Origin: Chrysochromulina parva
Lineage: Eukaryota; Haptophyta; Prymnesiales; Chrysochromulinaceae
Assembly (NCBI GenBank): GCA_002887195.1
Contig: PJAB01000684.1
Location: forward strand, 1 to 22,122
Length of the DNA stretch: 22,122 nucleotides
Reading direction: 5' to 3'
Position numbers and translations under genes: made by a program. The number at the start of each line of letters is the position of its first letter. Position 1 is the first letter of the stretch. This document shows, piece by piece, positions 1 through 7,540 of the stretch. The notes under the pieces are model-generated. The model was not told the origin of the DNA, did not search any database, and saw only the letters and a list, made by a program, of their open reading frames with translations.

Positions 1-114
1 CCCGCCGCGCCGCCGGCGCCCCGGCGCGCGCGCGGGGCGAGCTGTAACTGATAACGCCGCGTAACCCTAGACCGCGACCGCGCAAACTGCGTCTGCGGAT
101 CGAGCATCAGCCAT
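1..114. other. GC-rich gene-free left edge
   Basis: The first 40 bases are almost entirely G and C with alternating CG/GC runs. They are followed by ordinary mixed sequence. No start codon with a plausible continuing frame and no RNA gene is visible. A similar G/C-only block occurs at about 15835-15870, but the resemblance may be composition only. Confidence 0.5.
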
Positions 115-201
115 ATCACGCTAATGAACTAAGTACAACGCGGATTTCGTCACTCCTGAGATCACGCTAATGAAGCAACTAAGTACTACGCGGGTTTCGT
201 C
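115..201. repeat. Imperfect direct duplication, two copies about 46 bp apart
   Basis: The segment 115-151, beginning ATCACGCTAATGAA and ending CGGATTTCGTC, recurs at 161-201. The second copy has a 4-base insertion and two substitutions. It runs through the stop codon of the minus-strand gene (188-186) into its last codons, so the duplication may have supplied or altered the 3' end of that gene. Confidence 0.75.
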
Positions 202-1292
202 CGTCCTCCGTGCGGCTCGCTGGCTATGTTGCCGCCAGTGCCCCCCCCAGTGCTGCCGCTGCTGCTGCTGCCACCGCTGTCTTTGCTGCTGCTGCTGCGG
301 TGGCTGCTGCTGCTGCGATGGCTGCTGCTGCTGCGATGGGTGTTGCTGCCTCTGTCACTGCCACTGCCGCTGTTCCGCAAGGTGCTGGCACCGCTGTGAC
401 TATGGCTGCTCCTGCTGCTGCTGCTGCTGCTGGCGCGGCCGCTGGCACGGCCGCTGCCACGCAGCACGGCGCCGAGCGAAAGCGACGGCTTCAGGCGGCG
501 GACGTCGTCGGCAGAGCCAGCGATGCCGTCCGCACTGGTCTGTGCCACGGCAGTCGATGTCTTGAATTCTATGGTGATTGCCATGGGAACGGCTTGCTGG
601 CCCTCGGTCATGCTGGTCGTGGCCCCGATGGTCAAGGTGGCCGGAGCGTGAAGCGCCGCGGCGGGCAGCGCGTTTCCCCCCACCGTGGCATGGCTGCCGC
701 CTCCGCCGCTGCTGCCGCCGCCGCCAGAGCTAGCCTGCTCCTTCCACCTGCCTCTGGCATGCCGATGCTGCACTCTGCTGACAAAGTAGGGCATCTGCTG
801 CGGGCCGCTCTTGATGAGCTCACGCGAGACTTCAGTGGTATTGGTGGCCGGGTTGAGCACGAAGGTGTATTCGTAGCAGTGGTCTGGCAGCAGTGGAGCG
901 CTCGGTGTTGGCAGGACCTTAGCGCGTAAAGACTTGCGGCGCGGTGCAATGGGCCGCACCCCAAAAATGGCCTTCAAGTCTTCCACTTCTTCCGCCTCGG
1001 CCTCGTGCTTGAAGACAACTTGACGCTTCTGCTTGGCACGCGTGCGGGCCGAGACTGGCTGGCCAAGAATCAGCCCGCCCATGAGCCCGGAGATACCGAG
1101 AGTAAGCTGCGCGGGCGGCAAGGCTGAAGCCACGCCTCCGTACGGTGAGAAGCGGCGCGCCTCACGGGCCGAGCGCAAACTTCGGCGCGATGCGCTGGTG
1201 CTCTCATCAGCTTCTATGAGCACATCACGGGTGTTTTCTATTGGAACCTGCACCTCGAGCGTGGCCACGGGACGCAACTCTCGGCAAGGCAT
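186..1292 (-). CDS. Unrecognised protein with Gly/Ser-rich C-terminal half
   Basis: This reads as a 368-residue protein if the first in-frame ATG (MPCRELRP) is the start. The open frame continues 36 bases upstream, but only to a TTG, which is not a credible eukaryotic start. I recognise no family. The N-terminal half is of mixed composition, with a charged Ala/Arg segment, a short Gly/Leu hydrophobic stretch (ISGLMGGLILG) and a Glu-rich patch before DLKAIFGVRP. A central block (DHCYEYTFVLNP to PQQMPYFVSRVQHR) looks folded. From about residue 190 it becomes Gly/Ser/Ala-rich, and it ends in a Ser-rich tail with three exact-length HRSSSS units. The minus frame is preferred over the plus-strand frames because those give only Cys- or Ala-homopolymer-like translations of the CTG repeats. 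It shares a short divergent intergenic region with the RCE1-like gene. An unseen upstream exon is possible. Confidence 0.6.
   Translation of the reverse strand: MPCRELRPVATLEVQVPIENTRDVLIEADESTSASRRSLRSAREARRFSPYGGVASALPPAQLTLGISGLMGGLILGQPVSARTRAKQKRQVVFKHEAEAEEVEDLKAIFGVRPIAPRRKSLRAKVLPTPSAPLLPDHCYEYTFVLNPATNTTEVSRELIKSGPQQMPYFVSRVQHRHARGRWKEQASSGGGGSSGGGGSHATVGGNALPAAALHAPATLTIGATTSMTEGQQAVPMAITIEFKTSTAVAQTSADGIAGSADDVRRLKPSLSLGAVLRGSGRASGRASSSSSSRSSHSHSGASTLRNSGSGSDRGSNTHRSSSSHRSSSSHRSSSSKDSGGSSSSGSTGGGTGGNIASEPHGGRTKPA
285..338. repeat. Three 18-bp CTG-rich units encoding HRSSSS
   Basis: Three tandem 18-bp units of (GCT)4-GCG-RTG occupy this stretch. On the minus strand they encode HRSSSS three times, residues 319-336. 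They sit in a broader CTG/CAG-rich tract (about 230-450) that supplies most of the Ser-rich tail. The 18-bp period keeps the reading frame. Confidence 0.85.
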
Positions 1293-1465
1293 ATTCTGAA
1301 GATAGCGAAGTCCGCAAAACACCTTCAAGTCAAGTCTTTCATGAACATTGATCAGGATCGTTCGTTCGATTGATCAGTTGAGCCCTCGTCCTTTTTTTCG
1401 AAGAAAAACTCTCGATTCACACTGACCTCTGTGCGAACTCTTGGTGGGAGAGAGGAGCCCGGCCC
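1293..1465. promoter_or_regulatory. Divergent intergenic region, candidate bidirectional promoter
   Basis: This 173-bp gap separates two genes transcribed away from each other, so both promoters should lie here. It holds two exact copies of ATTGATCAG (1347-1355 and 1369-1377) spaced 22 bp, about two helical turns. A TCAAGTCAAGTC pentanucleotide repeat lies at 1325-1336, and a T-run/A-run with TTCGAA at its centre is near 1391-1407. The elements are visible; their function is inference. Confidence 0.45.
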
Positions 1466-2374
1466 ATGGCGCCATGGTTTTCGGGCTTATGTGCGTCGGT
1501 ACCGGCGGCGCTGCTTGGTAGCCTCGCGATGGGCGGCACGTACGTGGCGTGTCTATACATCCGAGCCGGCTACCGACGTGCCGGTGGGAGGGCACCAGAT
1601 CGTGACGACCCACGCGTCATCAAGCAGCGCTTTGGGCGCGTTGGCATCGCGTGTGCCATCGCGCCCTGCATCTCCATCGCGGCCTCGCGCGTGGGCCCCA
1701 GCGCGCCGGCGTGCGTGGCGCTCGTTGGGGCGCAGAGCCCCTCGATCTGGCGCTGGTTTGGGCTCGCAGCGCCCAACGTGCTGCTCGGCACCGCGCTGCC
1801 GCTCTTGCTGACAGCCGTGCTCTTCCTTGGGCCACTCGTGATGTCGTGGCTCGAGCGCGACCGCGTGACGCCGCTCCGAGACCAGCTGCTTGCTCGGCTG
1901 CGCGACCTGGAAAGCGAACCCCTTCCTGTCTTGCGCAACCTGGTCATCGGCCCGCTCTCGGAGGAATGGGTCTTCCGCGCATGCATGTGCCCGCTGCTCT
2001 TCGGTGCCGGCCTTTCAGACGTGGCCAACGTCTTCTTCACGGCATTCGTCTTCGGCTGCGCGCACGTGCACCACATCTTCGATTCGGACGTGAGCCACAT
2101 GGTGGTGCTTGTGCAGTTCACATACACGTCACTGTTTGGCGCCTACTCGTCGTACCTCTTCCTACGTACCGGCCACGTGCTCGGTCCGCTGCTCGCGCAC
2201 GCGTTCTGCAACTGGCAAGGCCTGCCTGCCTTTGGACGCGTGCCCGGGCACAAGCACAGCCGAGCACTCAGCGTCGCATATGCGCTCGGCCTCGGCGCCT
2301 TCATGGCGCTGACCATGCTTGACGCCATCTACCGGCCCGCTCTGTTCGGCTCCATCTTTTGGAAGGAGTCCTGA
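1466..2374 (+). CDS. RCE1: CAAX prenyl protease 2 (RCE1-like, CPBP family)
   Basis: This encodes a 302-residue multi-pass membrane protein. It matches the CPBP/RCE1 intramembrane metalloprotease family, which removes the last three residues from prenylated CAAX proteins at the ER membrane. All three family motifs are present: EExxxR (E166, E167, R171 in GPLSEEWVFRACM), FxxxH (F196, H200 in AFVFGCAHVHH) and HxxxN (H245, N249 in AHAFCNW). Their spacing matches the family's catalytic glutamate/histidine set. Several hydrophobic segments lie between residues 8 and 130 and between 180 and 290. Length is close to the roughly 300-330 residues of animal and fungal RCE1. The start is the ATG at 1466; a second in-frame ATG follows at 1475 in a better context (GCCATGG). 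No intron is evident. Confidence in the family is high; the substrate is inferred from eukaryotic homologues. Confidence 0.9.
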   Translation: MAPWFSGLCASVPAALLGSLAMGGTYVACLYIRAGYRRAGGRAPDRDDPRVIKQRFGRVGIACAIAPCISIAASRVGPSAPACVALVGAQSPSIWRWFGLAAPNVLLGTALPLLLTAVLFLGPLVMSWLERDRVTPLRDQLLARLRDLESEPLPVLRNLVIGPLSEEWVFRACMCPLLFGAGLSDVANVFFTAFVFGCAHVHHIFDSDVSHMVVLVQFTYTSLFGAYSSYLFLRTGHVLGPLLAHAFCNWQGLPAFGRVPGHKHSRALSVAYALGLGAFMALTMLDAIYRPALFGSIFWKES

Positions 2375-2912
2375 GCGTGGGTGAGGTATCATGATTGTGT
2401 ACCCAAGAAAGCAAGTTAATTAGTCGAAACAACACCTACAGTATCTAAAGAAGCGCAACCGAATAACCCTAGTAGCCAACGGGGTAGGAAAGGATGGGCG
2501 GAGAGGATGGTGCTTCCTTGCTTCTTTGCTTGCTTGTGTACCCAGCATCCCAAGTGAAGTTCCCTTCTGACGAAATCGGATATGGGGTTTTTTTGAGATT
2601 TCCGATCGATGTGGGGAAATTTGGGCTTTCCACAAGCTGGGCCGCTCGCGTACGGAGACCCCGATCAATGTGCGCTCGGACGCTCCGTATGGCGCCCTCG
2701 GGTGGCCGAGCCCGGTCTCCTTCCCGTCGCCACACGTCACGACGCCGCGCCGTGGCGTGAGCACGGCCAGGGCGATCCGTCCCATCCAAATTCGCGCGAT
2801 GGCATTCCCCCCCTGGCGATCCCGAACTCGCGCGCGCTTGATTAGTTTTGACACCGGCCCCACTTCCTCTGGCGTACCCTCCTCCTCCCGCGTGCTCGCA
2901 GACTAAAGAAAG
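2375..2912. other. Gene-free interval between RCE1-like gene and cysteine protease
   Basis: This 538-bp spacer should hold the 3' end of the RCE1-like transcript and the 5' region of the protease gene. A TACAGTA heptamer lies at 2437-2443 and a short T-run near 2588. Open frames here are either antisense extensions of the protease or lack any recognisable protein. I see no RNA gene. Confidence 0.6.
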
Positions 2913-4437
2913 ATGATCTACACCGCCATTGCCGCTGCTGCCTTCGCCGCTATTACCCACCTGCCGTGGAACCCCCAGTTCGAGGCGTGGAAGCGCACGC
3001 ACTCGAAGGCGTACACCACCTTCGAGGAGGAGCTTGAGGCGCTCAAGGCCTTCGAGGCGAACGAGATGATCATCCGCCAGCACAACGCGAAGAACCTCAC
3101 GTGGACCCTCGGCCACAACGCCTTCTCCGACCTCACGTGGGAGCAGTTCAAGGCTAAGCACATGTCGGAGCTCTTCCTGAACCGCAACCCCAAGAACGCC
3201 CGCCGCGTCTTCATCCAGCAGCCGAACGTCAAGATCGCTGAATCCAAGGACTGGGTCGCCCTCGGCGCCGTCACCCCCGTCAAGGACCAGCAGGTTCGCA
3301 CTTGCGGCGTCTAGTCACCCTGCGCCGCCTGCGCACTTATGCAAGTTCCCCCTTAGTACCCCCCCCCCCAACGCCCTCTGCCCCACAATCCTGATTCCGC
3401 TCTGCCCCAACACCCTCGCCCCTTCCCCTCCCACACGCTTGGCCTCGTCTCCATCTCACTCGACCCCTCTCCTCTGTCGCTCGCAGCGCTGCGGCTCGTG
3501 CTGGGCCTTCTCGACCACCGGCGCGGTCGAGGGCGCGTACTTCCTCGCGCAGAACAAACTCCTCTCCTTTTCGGAGCAGCAGCTCGTGTCGTGCGACCAC
3601 AACGGCGACCAGGGCTGCAACGGCGGCCTGATGGACAATGCCTTCGAGTACATTGAGAAGGAGGGCATCTCGCTCGAATCTGAGTACCCGTACACCTCCG
3701 GCGGTGGCGTCACCGGCTCGTGCATCACCTCGATGGTCAAGCCGGTGGCCACCATCACCGGCTTCACCGACGTGCCTTCGCGCGACGAGAAGGCCCTCCT
3801 GGCGGCCATCGAGAAGCAGCCCGTGTCGGTTGCCATCGAGGCCGACAAGTCCGCCTTCCAGCTCTACAAGTCGGGTGTCCTCGACTCGGCCGCGTGCGGC
3901 ACCCAGCTTGACCACGGCGTGCTCGCGGTCGGCTACGGCACCGACGCGGGCATGAACTACTACAAGGTCAAAAACTCGTGGGGCGCCACCTGGGGCGAGA
4001 ACGGCTACCTGCGCATGGTCCGTGACAAGAACATGTGCGGCATCGCCATGCAGCCCTCGTACCCCACCGGAGCCAAGCCGATGGCACCGAAGCCCCCGCC
4101 GCCGCCGGGGCCCGCTCCCAAGACGCACTACGGCGACCCCAAAGAGGGCTGCTTGTCGGACGAGCTCGAGATCACCATCCAGGGCATCACCGGCGACTTC
4201 TGCTCGCCGATGTGCTCGAATACAAAGGAGTGCCCGGTGGACGTGCCGTCCGGCGTCACCTCGGAGCCGCAGTGCGCCCTCACGGACGCCAGCGACCCCA
4301 ACAAGAAGTACTGCGCCCTCATTTGCTCGCCCACGCTCCCGATCCTGGACCAGAAGGCGGCCGACGCTCAGTGCGGCCAGGAGGCCACGTGCAAGGAGGC
4401 TGCCCCCGGCATCGGCCTGTGCACCTATGACGATTAA
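2913..4437 (+). CDS. Papain-family cysteine protease with Cys-rich C-terminal extension (two exons)
   Basis: Coding exons are 2913-3293 and 3487-4437, joined in phase 0, giving 443 residues. Order: a short hydrophobic N-terminal signal (residues 1-16); an I29-type inhibitory prodomain (about 22-90, with an ERFNIN-like helix and GHNAFSDLT); a peptidase C1A domain (from about 113); a Pro-rich hinge (APKPPPPPGPAP); and a Cys-rich tail ending CGQEATCKEAAPGIGLCTYDD. The catalytic set is complete: oxyanion-hole Q126, nucleophile C132 in CGSCWAFS, H270 in LDHGVLAVGYG and N290 in KNSWG. It is therefore expected to be a secreted or lysosomal/vacuolar endopeptidase activated by loss of the prodomain. 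The residues just before the nucleophile are QQRCGSC rather than the usual QGxCGSC. The prodomain and catalytic domain are of usual length. The tail of about 100 residues has roughly 10 cysteines and differs from the granulin domain of plant proteases. Its function is unknown. Confidence 0.93.
3294..3486 (+). other. GT-AG intron in the cysteine protease gene
   Basis: The donor is CAG|GTTCGC at 3293/3294 and the acceptor CTCGCAG|CGCTGC at 3486/3487, giving 193 nt in phase 0. Unspliced reading stops at once after VKDQQ, while splicing restores VKDQQ-RCGSCWAFS, the conserved papain active-site motif. The intron is pyrimidine-rich with a long C-run near 3358-3369. Confidence 0.93.
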
Positions 4438-4812
4438 GCATCGCCATAGCCACACTCGAGGCCAGCTCTCCTGGAATGCCAAGTAGTCGAGCACTGCACT
4501 CCAGAGGTGCCCAGGCTCCCGTCTGCGTCACCGCCTCTGTGACTGGTGACGTTGCGTCGACGTCGACACGTGGAGTCGTGTATTCTGTATAATTGAGCGT
4601 TGCAGCCGTCCATGGGCGTACTCGTGTCTCGTCGAGAACTTCCTAAAATATAAACTCTCGACTGACTTGACTTGACTTGACCCTGCCACTCCCTATGTCC
4701 GCCCAAACTTCAGGTCTTCACGCCAAAACGTGCCTATGAATGCCCGTCTCCGATAGACCGCGCCTCCCTGTCGCACGTGGACGATTGATCTCCTAGGCGC
4801 CGCACGCCTGAA
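4438..4812. other. Gene-free interval before the BRCT gene
   Basis: This 375-bp spacer holds a perfect 12-bp palindrome GTCGACGTCGAC at 4556-4567, an AT-richer strip (about 4640-4660) and the TTGAC pentanucleotide repeat at 4664-4682. No gene is visible. Confidence 0.6.
4664..4682 (+). repeat. TTGAC/AAGTC pentanucleotide repeat, nearly four units
   Basis: The bases read GACTTGACTTGACTTGACC, a pure 5-bp period. It lies about 130 bp before the ATG of the BRCT gene. The same pentamer recurs near three other gene starts (1325-1336, 6497-6513, 11330-11338). Confidence 0.85.
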
Positions 4813-5808
4813 ATGGCTTCTTGTGCATGCTTCTCCGGCCAGCTCTTTGCGCTATCGTGCACGGGCGTGCCGCAAAAGGAGTTGGAGGATCTCATCAGCA
4901 AACATGGTGGCACCATCTCCAGTGTTGTCCATAAGCGGGTCACGTTCGTCGTCGCGACTGAGGCTGCAATCAGCAAGAACACCCAGGCAGTCCGGAAGGC
5001 GAAGGGCAAGTTTGCCATCCCCCTGGTGACGCCGCAGTTTTTGCGAGACTCGATCACTGCGGGCAGGTTGCTTGATGCGACCGAGTATATGCCCATCATG
5101 AGCACCTTGGCGCCGGCATCTCCAGCAGCCGCTGATGAAGCCGTGGGCATGCAGAACAGGCGTATCGAGGTGTTTGTGGAAATGACGGAAGTCGATCAGT
5201 GGTGGCCCGTCCGGGTATCTGCTGCGCCAGTGGATGAGCGACACTTTGACATCGTGTACGAGCCCTTGCCGGCATGCGGCTATGACGAGGAGACGCCCTC
5301 GAAGGCACGCTTTGATCCTGCTGGCAAGGCGGCTAAAGGCGTGCCCGATGGTGCGCTGGGTCGCTTGTTTGACTGCAATGAACAGTGCTGGAGGCCATGG
5401 CGGGATGTCGGCGGGTCCAGCAGCTCAGCAGCACCTCCTCCTGCAAGAGCTCCAACGGTTGCACCGGAGCGCCCCGCAGTCGTGCCAGCATGCTTGCCTG
5501 CAGTCGGGCCTGCAGTCGTGCCAGCATGCTTGCCTGCAGTCGGGCCTGCAGTCGTGCCAGCATGCTTGCCTGCAGTCGGGCCTGCAGTCGAGCCTGCAGT
5601 CGTGTTCGCAGTCGGGCCTGCAATCGGGCCTGCAGTCGGGCCTGCAGTCGTGCCAGCAGTCGGGCCAGCAGCTGGGGCCAACGAGCTCGTTGGCAAGAAG
5701 CGAGGACTACAAGTCAGAGTTGCATTCGATAAGACATTGAGCAAAGCCCAACGCAAGCGACAGCGGCGCAAATTCGCTGCCGCGGCCTCCAAACACTCCT
5801 CAAGCTAG
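4813..5808 (+). CDS. BRCT-domain protein with Pro/Ala/Val tetrapeptide repeat
   Basis: This is a 331-residue single-exon protein. Residues about 2-95 form a BRCT-like domain: a hydrophobic start (FSGQLFALSCTG), the HGGTISSVVHKRVTFVVA glycine turn and strand, then IPLVTPQFLRDSITAGRLL. The usual tryptophan of the last helix is replaced by Phe. BRCT domains bind phosphopeptides or DNA ends, usually in DNA repair or checkpoint proteins. A second likely folded segment follows (about 116-210; RRIEVFVEMTEVDQWWPVRV to NEQCWRPWRDVG). It is rich in Trp and Tyr and could be a Tudor- or SH3-like reader, but I cannot name it. Residues 221-288 are 17 copies of a PAxx tetrapeptide. The C terminus (VGKKRGLQVRV to KAQRKRQRRKFAAAA) is strongly basic and looks like a nuclear localisation or nucleic-acid-binding tail. 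The start is the first ATG. BRCT assignment is fairly secure; role in repair is inference. Confidence 0.8.
   Translation: MASCACFSGQLFALSCTGVPQKELEDLISKHGGTISSVVHKRVTFVVATEAAISKNTQAVRKAKGKFAIPLVTPQFLRDSITAGRLLDATEYMPIMSTLAPASPAAADEAVGMQNRRIEVFVEMTEVDQWWPVRVSAAPVDERHFDIVYEPLPACGYDEETPSKARFDPAGKAAKGVPDGALGRLFDCNEQCWRPWRDVGGSSSSAAPPPARAPTVAPERPAVVPACLPAVGPAVVPACLPAVGPAVVPACLPAVGPAVEPAVVFAVGPAIGPAVGPAVVPAVGPAAGANELVGKKRGLQVRVAFDKTLSKAQRKRQRRKFAAAASKHSSS
5473..5676 (+). repeat. In-frame 12-bp repeat array with 36-bp higher-order unit
   Basis: Seventeen 12-bp units related to CCTGCAGTCGGG run without interruption. The first nine form three 36-bp higher-order units encoding PAVV-PACL-PAVG; the last eight are more varied. 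Because both periods are multiples of three, all other frames also stay open here, which explains the overlapping shadow frames on both strands. The pattern fits recent expansion by slippage or unequal exchange. Confidence 0.92.
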
Positions 5809-6560
5809 GTCTTAGCTAGCAGAGGGGCGGGGAGGTTCGGGCCGCTGTACCATACTGACGCACATACACAGTACATCATATGCCGCGATAGGCGATACGG
5901 ATCGGATCGCAGCGACCAGCGCGCGCTCGCCACGCCGTGTGCTGACTGTGGAGTGCCATCGAGGAGTGCCCTAGGAATCCTATAGAACGGTTAACGTAAC
6001 GTCGCTCGGCTCGCGAGGGGTCCGGTGACCGGTCGGCGGTCCGTGCGGTGACTCGAACGAACGTATCAAATCATAAACGTCTCGGACATGCCACATGCGC
6101 CGTGCGCCCCGTCCCCCCGAGTCCCCGTGGGCCCGTGCCCGTCCCCCGCACGATGCGTCCCCCGTCGTCGACCCCCGTCGCGTCGAGCTCGAGGCCGCCG
6201 GCCCGCGGCCCGGACGAGACTCTCACTCTGATCTCTTTGGACTCTGACCAGTTACTGACTGATGTGCGTGAACACCCCGCTTCCGGTGCCCCGGGATACC
6301 GTAGCGGTGTATTTGTCCGCTGTCCGGTGGTCCTCGCGGCTCGCGCGGCTGTCGGCGTCAGCCGCGTGAACGCGTCGTCGTGAGCTGGGTGTGGCCGACA
6401 ATTGGTGGCCGACTCTTGGCCACACCTCCGTCCATAGCGATACGGTAGAGGCCTCGTGCTTGGGGGTCCGGAGTTCGTGCGTTTATGTTTGGTGAGAGTC
6501 AAGTCAAGTCAAGCACTTGGTGAGCCGACGCGTTGTGTTGAACAGGAAAAGTTCTTGGCG
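5809..6560. other. Gene-free interval before the methyltransferase-like gene
   Basis: About 750 bp. The first 200 bp are of mixed composition with short CG/GAT-rich direct repeats (GATAGGCGATACGGATCGGATCG near 5889). The middle (6095-6215) is a C/G-rich stretch with GTCCCC and CCCGTG runs. The last part holds the AAGTC repeat. Open frames start only at GTG and resemble nothing. No RNA gene is seen. Confidence 0.6.
6497..6513 (+). repeat. AAGTC pentanucleotide repeat upstream of a gene start
   Basis: AGTCAAGTCAAGTCAAG, about 3.4 units of a 5-bp period, ends 47 bp before the ATG at 6561. Relative to the gene its orientation is opposite to the repeat near the BRCT gene. Confidence 0.85.
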
Positions 6561-7421
6561 ATGATGGAACCTTGGCGCCCCGGGACGTCTGTATGCCTGA
6601 CGTTGCCCGGGTTTAGCACTAAAGACCTTTACCCGATCCGCTCGCCACTGGTTGTGGCCGACTACGTCATCTCGCATGCAAAGGGGCGCAATGTCGTTGA
6701 GGTTGGGACGCGGAATGGGGACTTGTCCGCATGCATTGCGCATTTCGCCCACAAGTTCATCGCCGTCGAGATTGAGCAGTCCTACTGCGACTCGCTGCGC
6801 GCACGGGGGCTCCATGTGCTGTGCAAGGACTGGAACAAGGTGAACATGGACGACGACCTGCCGCCCGTCGACGTGATCATGTGGTTCGTGTGGCCACCCA
6901 TCCTGAGCGAGACTTGGCTGCGTCGGCTTTGGCAGTGGCGGCGCCACTCGCACCCGACGCACAAAGGCAGGCAAGGCATGCACAATTCGACAGAAGTGCG
7001 CAACACGACGCTCCTCATCTGCTACGACGGCCACATCCCTGAGGACATGCGCTACCTGCCGCTGCTTGCGTCTCATTACGGCGGCCAAGTGGACCGCCTC
7101 TTCTTCGACGAGGGCGGAGCGATCACCTCGAGCCGCGACCCCTCGTACGCCCACCCCAACCTATGGCGCCCTGGCCGCTGGGGCGTCATCCACGTCTTGC
7201 GCTTCGAACTCGGCCCACACTTGGGTCCTATGCCGCCCCAGCTGCCGGGCGAGCTCGTGCGGAAGATCTTCCAAAGCGTTCGCCCCGATTGGGACTGGCC
7301 GCGCTATGGATGGCGCGCCGGCGGGCTGCCTCCAAATTCCGACCACGTCTTGGCAGACCGCTCGGAAAACAGGACCGGGCGGCGCGATCGGAAAACCGGA
7401 GAAGCGGGCCCATGGTCCTGA
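6561..7421 (+). CDS. Methyltransferase-like (Rossmann-fold) protein, function unknown
   Basis: This encodes 286 residues from the first in-frame ATG; a second ATG follows directly at 6564 with A at -3 and G at +4. The frame is open upstream to a GTG at 6456, but no ATG lies there. Residues about 30-85 show a class I SAM-dependent methyltransferase core: VVADYVISHAKGRNVVEVGTRNGDLS has the ExGxxxG-type motif I, followed by FIAVEIEQSYCDSL with an acidic residue at the end of strand 2, where SAM ribose would bind. A VDVIMWFVWPP strand follows where motif IV would be. The C-terminal half (LLICYDGHIPEDMRYLPLL, VDRLFFDEGG, WGVIHVLRFELG) is consistent with the remaining strands. I cannot name the substrate or a close characterised relative. 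The last 40 residues are Arg/Gly-rich and may be poorly structured. Confidence 0.75.
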   Translation: MMEPWRPGTSVCLTLPGFSTKDLYPIRSPLVVADYVISHAKGRNVVEVGTRNGDLSACIAHFAHKFIAVEIEQSYCDSLRARGLHVLCKDWNKVNMDDDLPPVDVIMWFVWPPILSETWLRRLWQWRRHSHPTHKGRQGMHNSTEVRNTTLLICYDGHIPEDMRYLPLLASHYGGQVDRLFFDEGGAITSSRDPSYAHPNLWRPGRWGVIHVLRFELGPHLGPMPPQLPGELVRKIFQSVRPDWDWPRYGWRAGGLPPNSDHVLADRSENRTGRRDRKTGEAGPWS

Positions 7422-7467
7422 GGAGAACGTACAAGCCACATCAGCCAAACGTGGTGATCCTGGCGTG

Positions 7468-7540
7468 GAGATGGCCAAGCTCCTTGGCGTAAAGACGCCG
7501 AGATGGGCAAGCTCCTTGGCGTGACGACGCCGAGATGAGC
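7468..7540. repeat. 32-bp tandem repeat, about 2.3 copies
   Basis: GAGATGGCCAAGCTCCTTGG with its following 12 bases (7468-7499) is repeated at 7500-7531 with three or four substitutions, and a partial third copy follows (7532-7540). It starts 47 bp past the stop codon of the methyltransferase-like gene. Confidence 0.88.

Noticed and set aside
170..565. Plus-strand Cys-rich open frame and overlapping Ala-rich frame (210-929)
   Set aside because: Both are shadow translations of the CTG repeat in the minus-strand gene; the 18-bp period keeps every frame open.
3439..3486. Treating the protease second exon as an independent gene starting at 3439
   Set aside because: The leading 16 codons are intron sequence; splicing at 3293/3487 restores the active-site motif and adds the prodomain.
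5473..5580. Three 36-bp repeats, CRISPR-like in length
   Set aside because: They are head-to-tail without spacers and lie in frame within a eukaryotic coding region.
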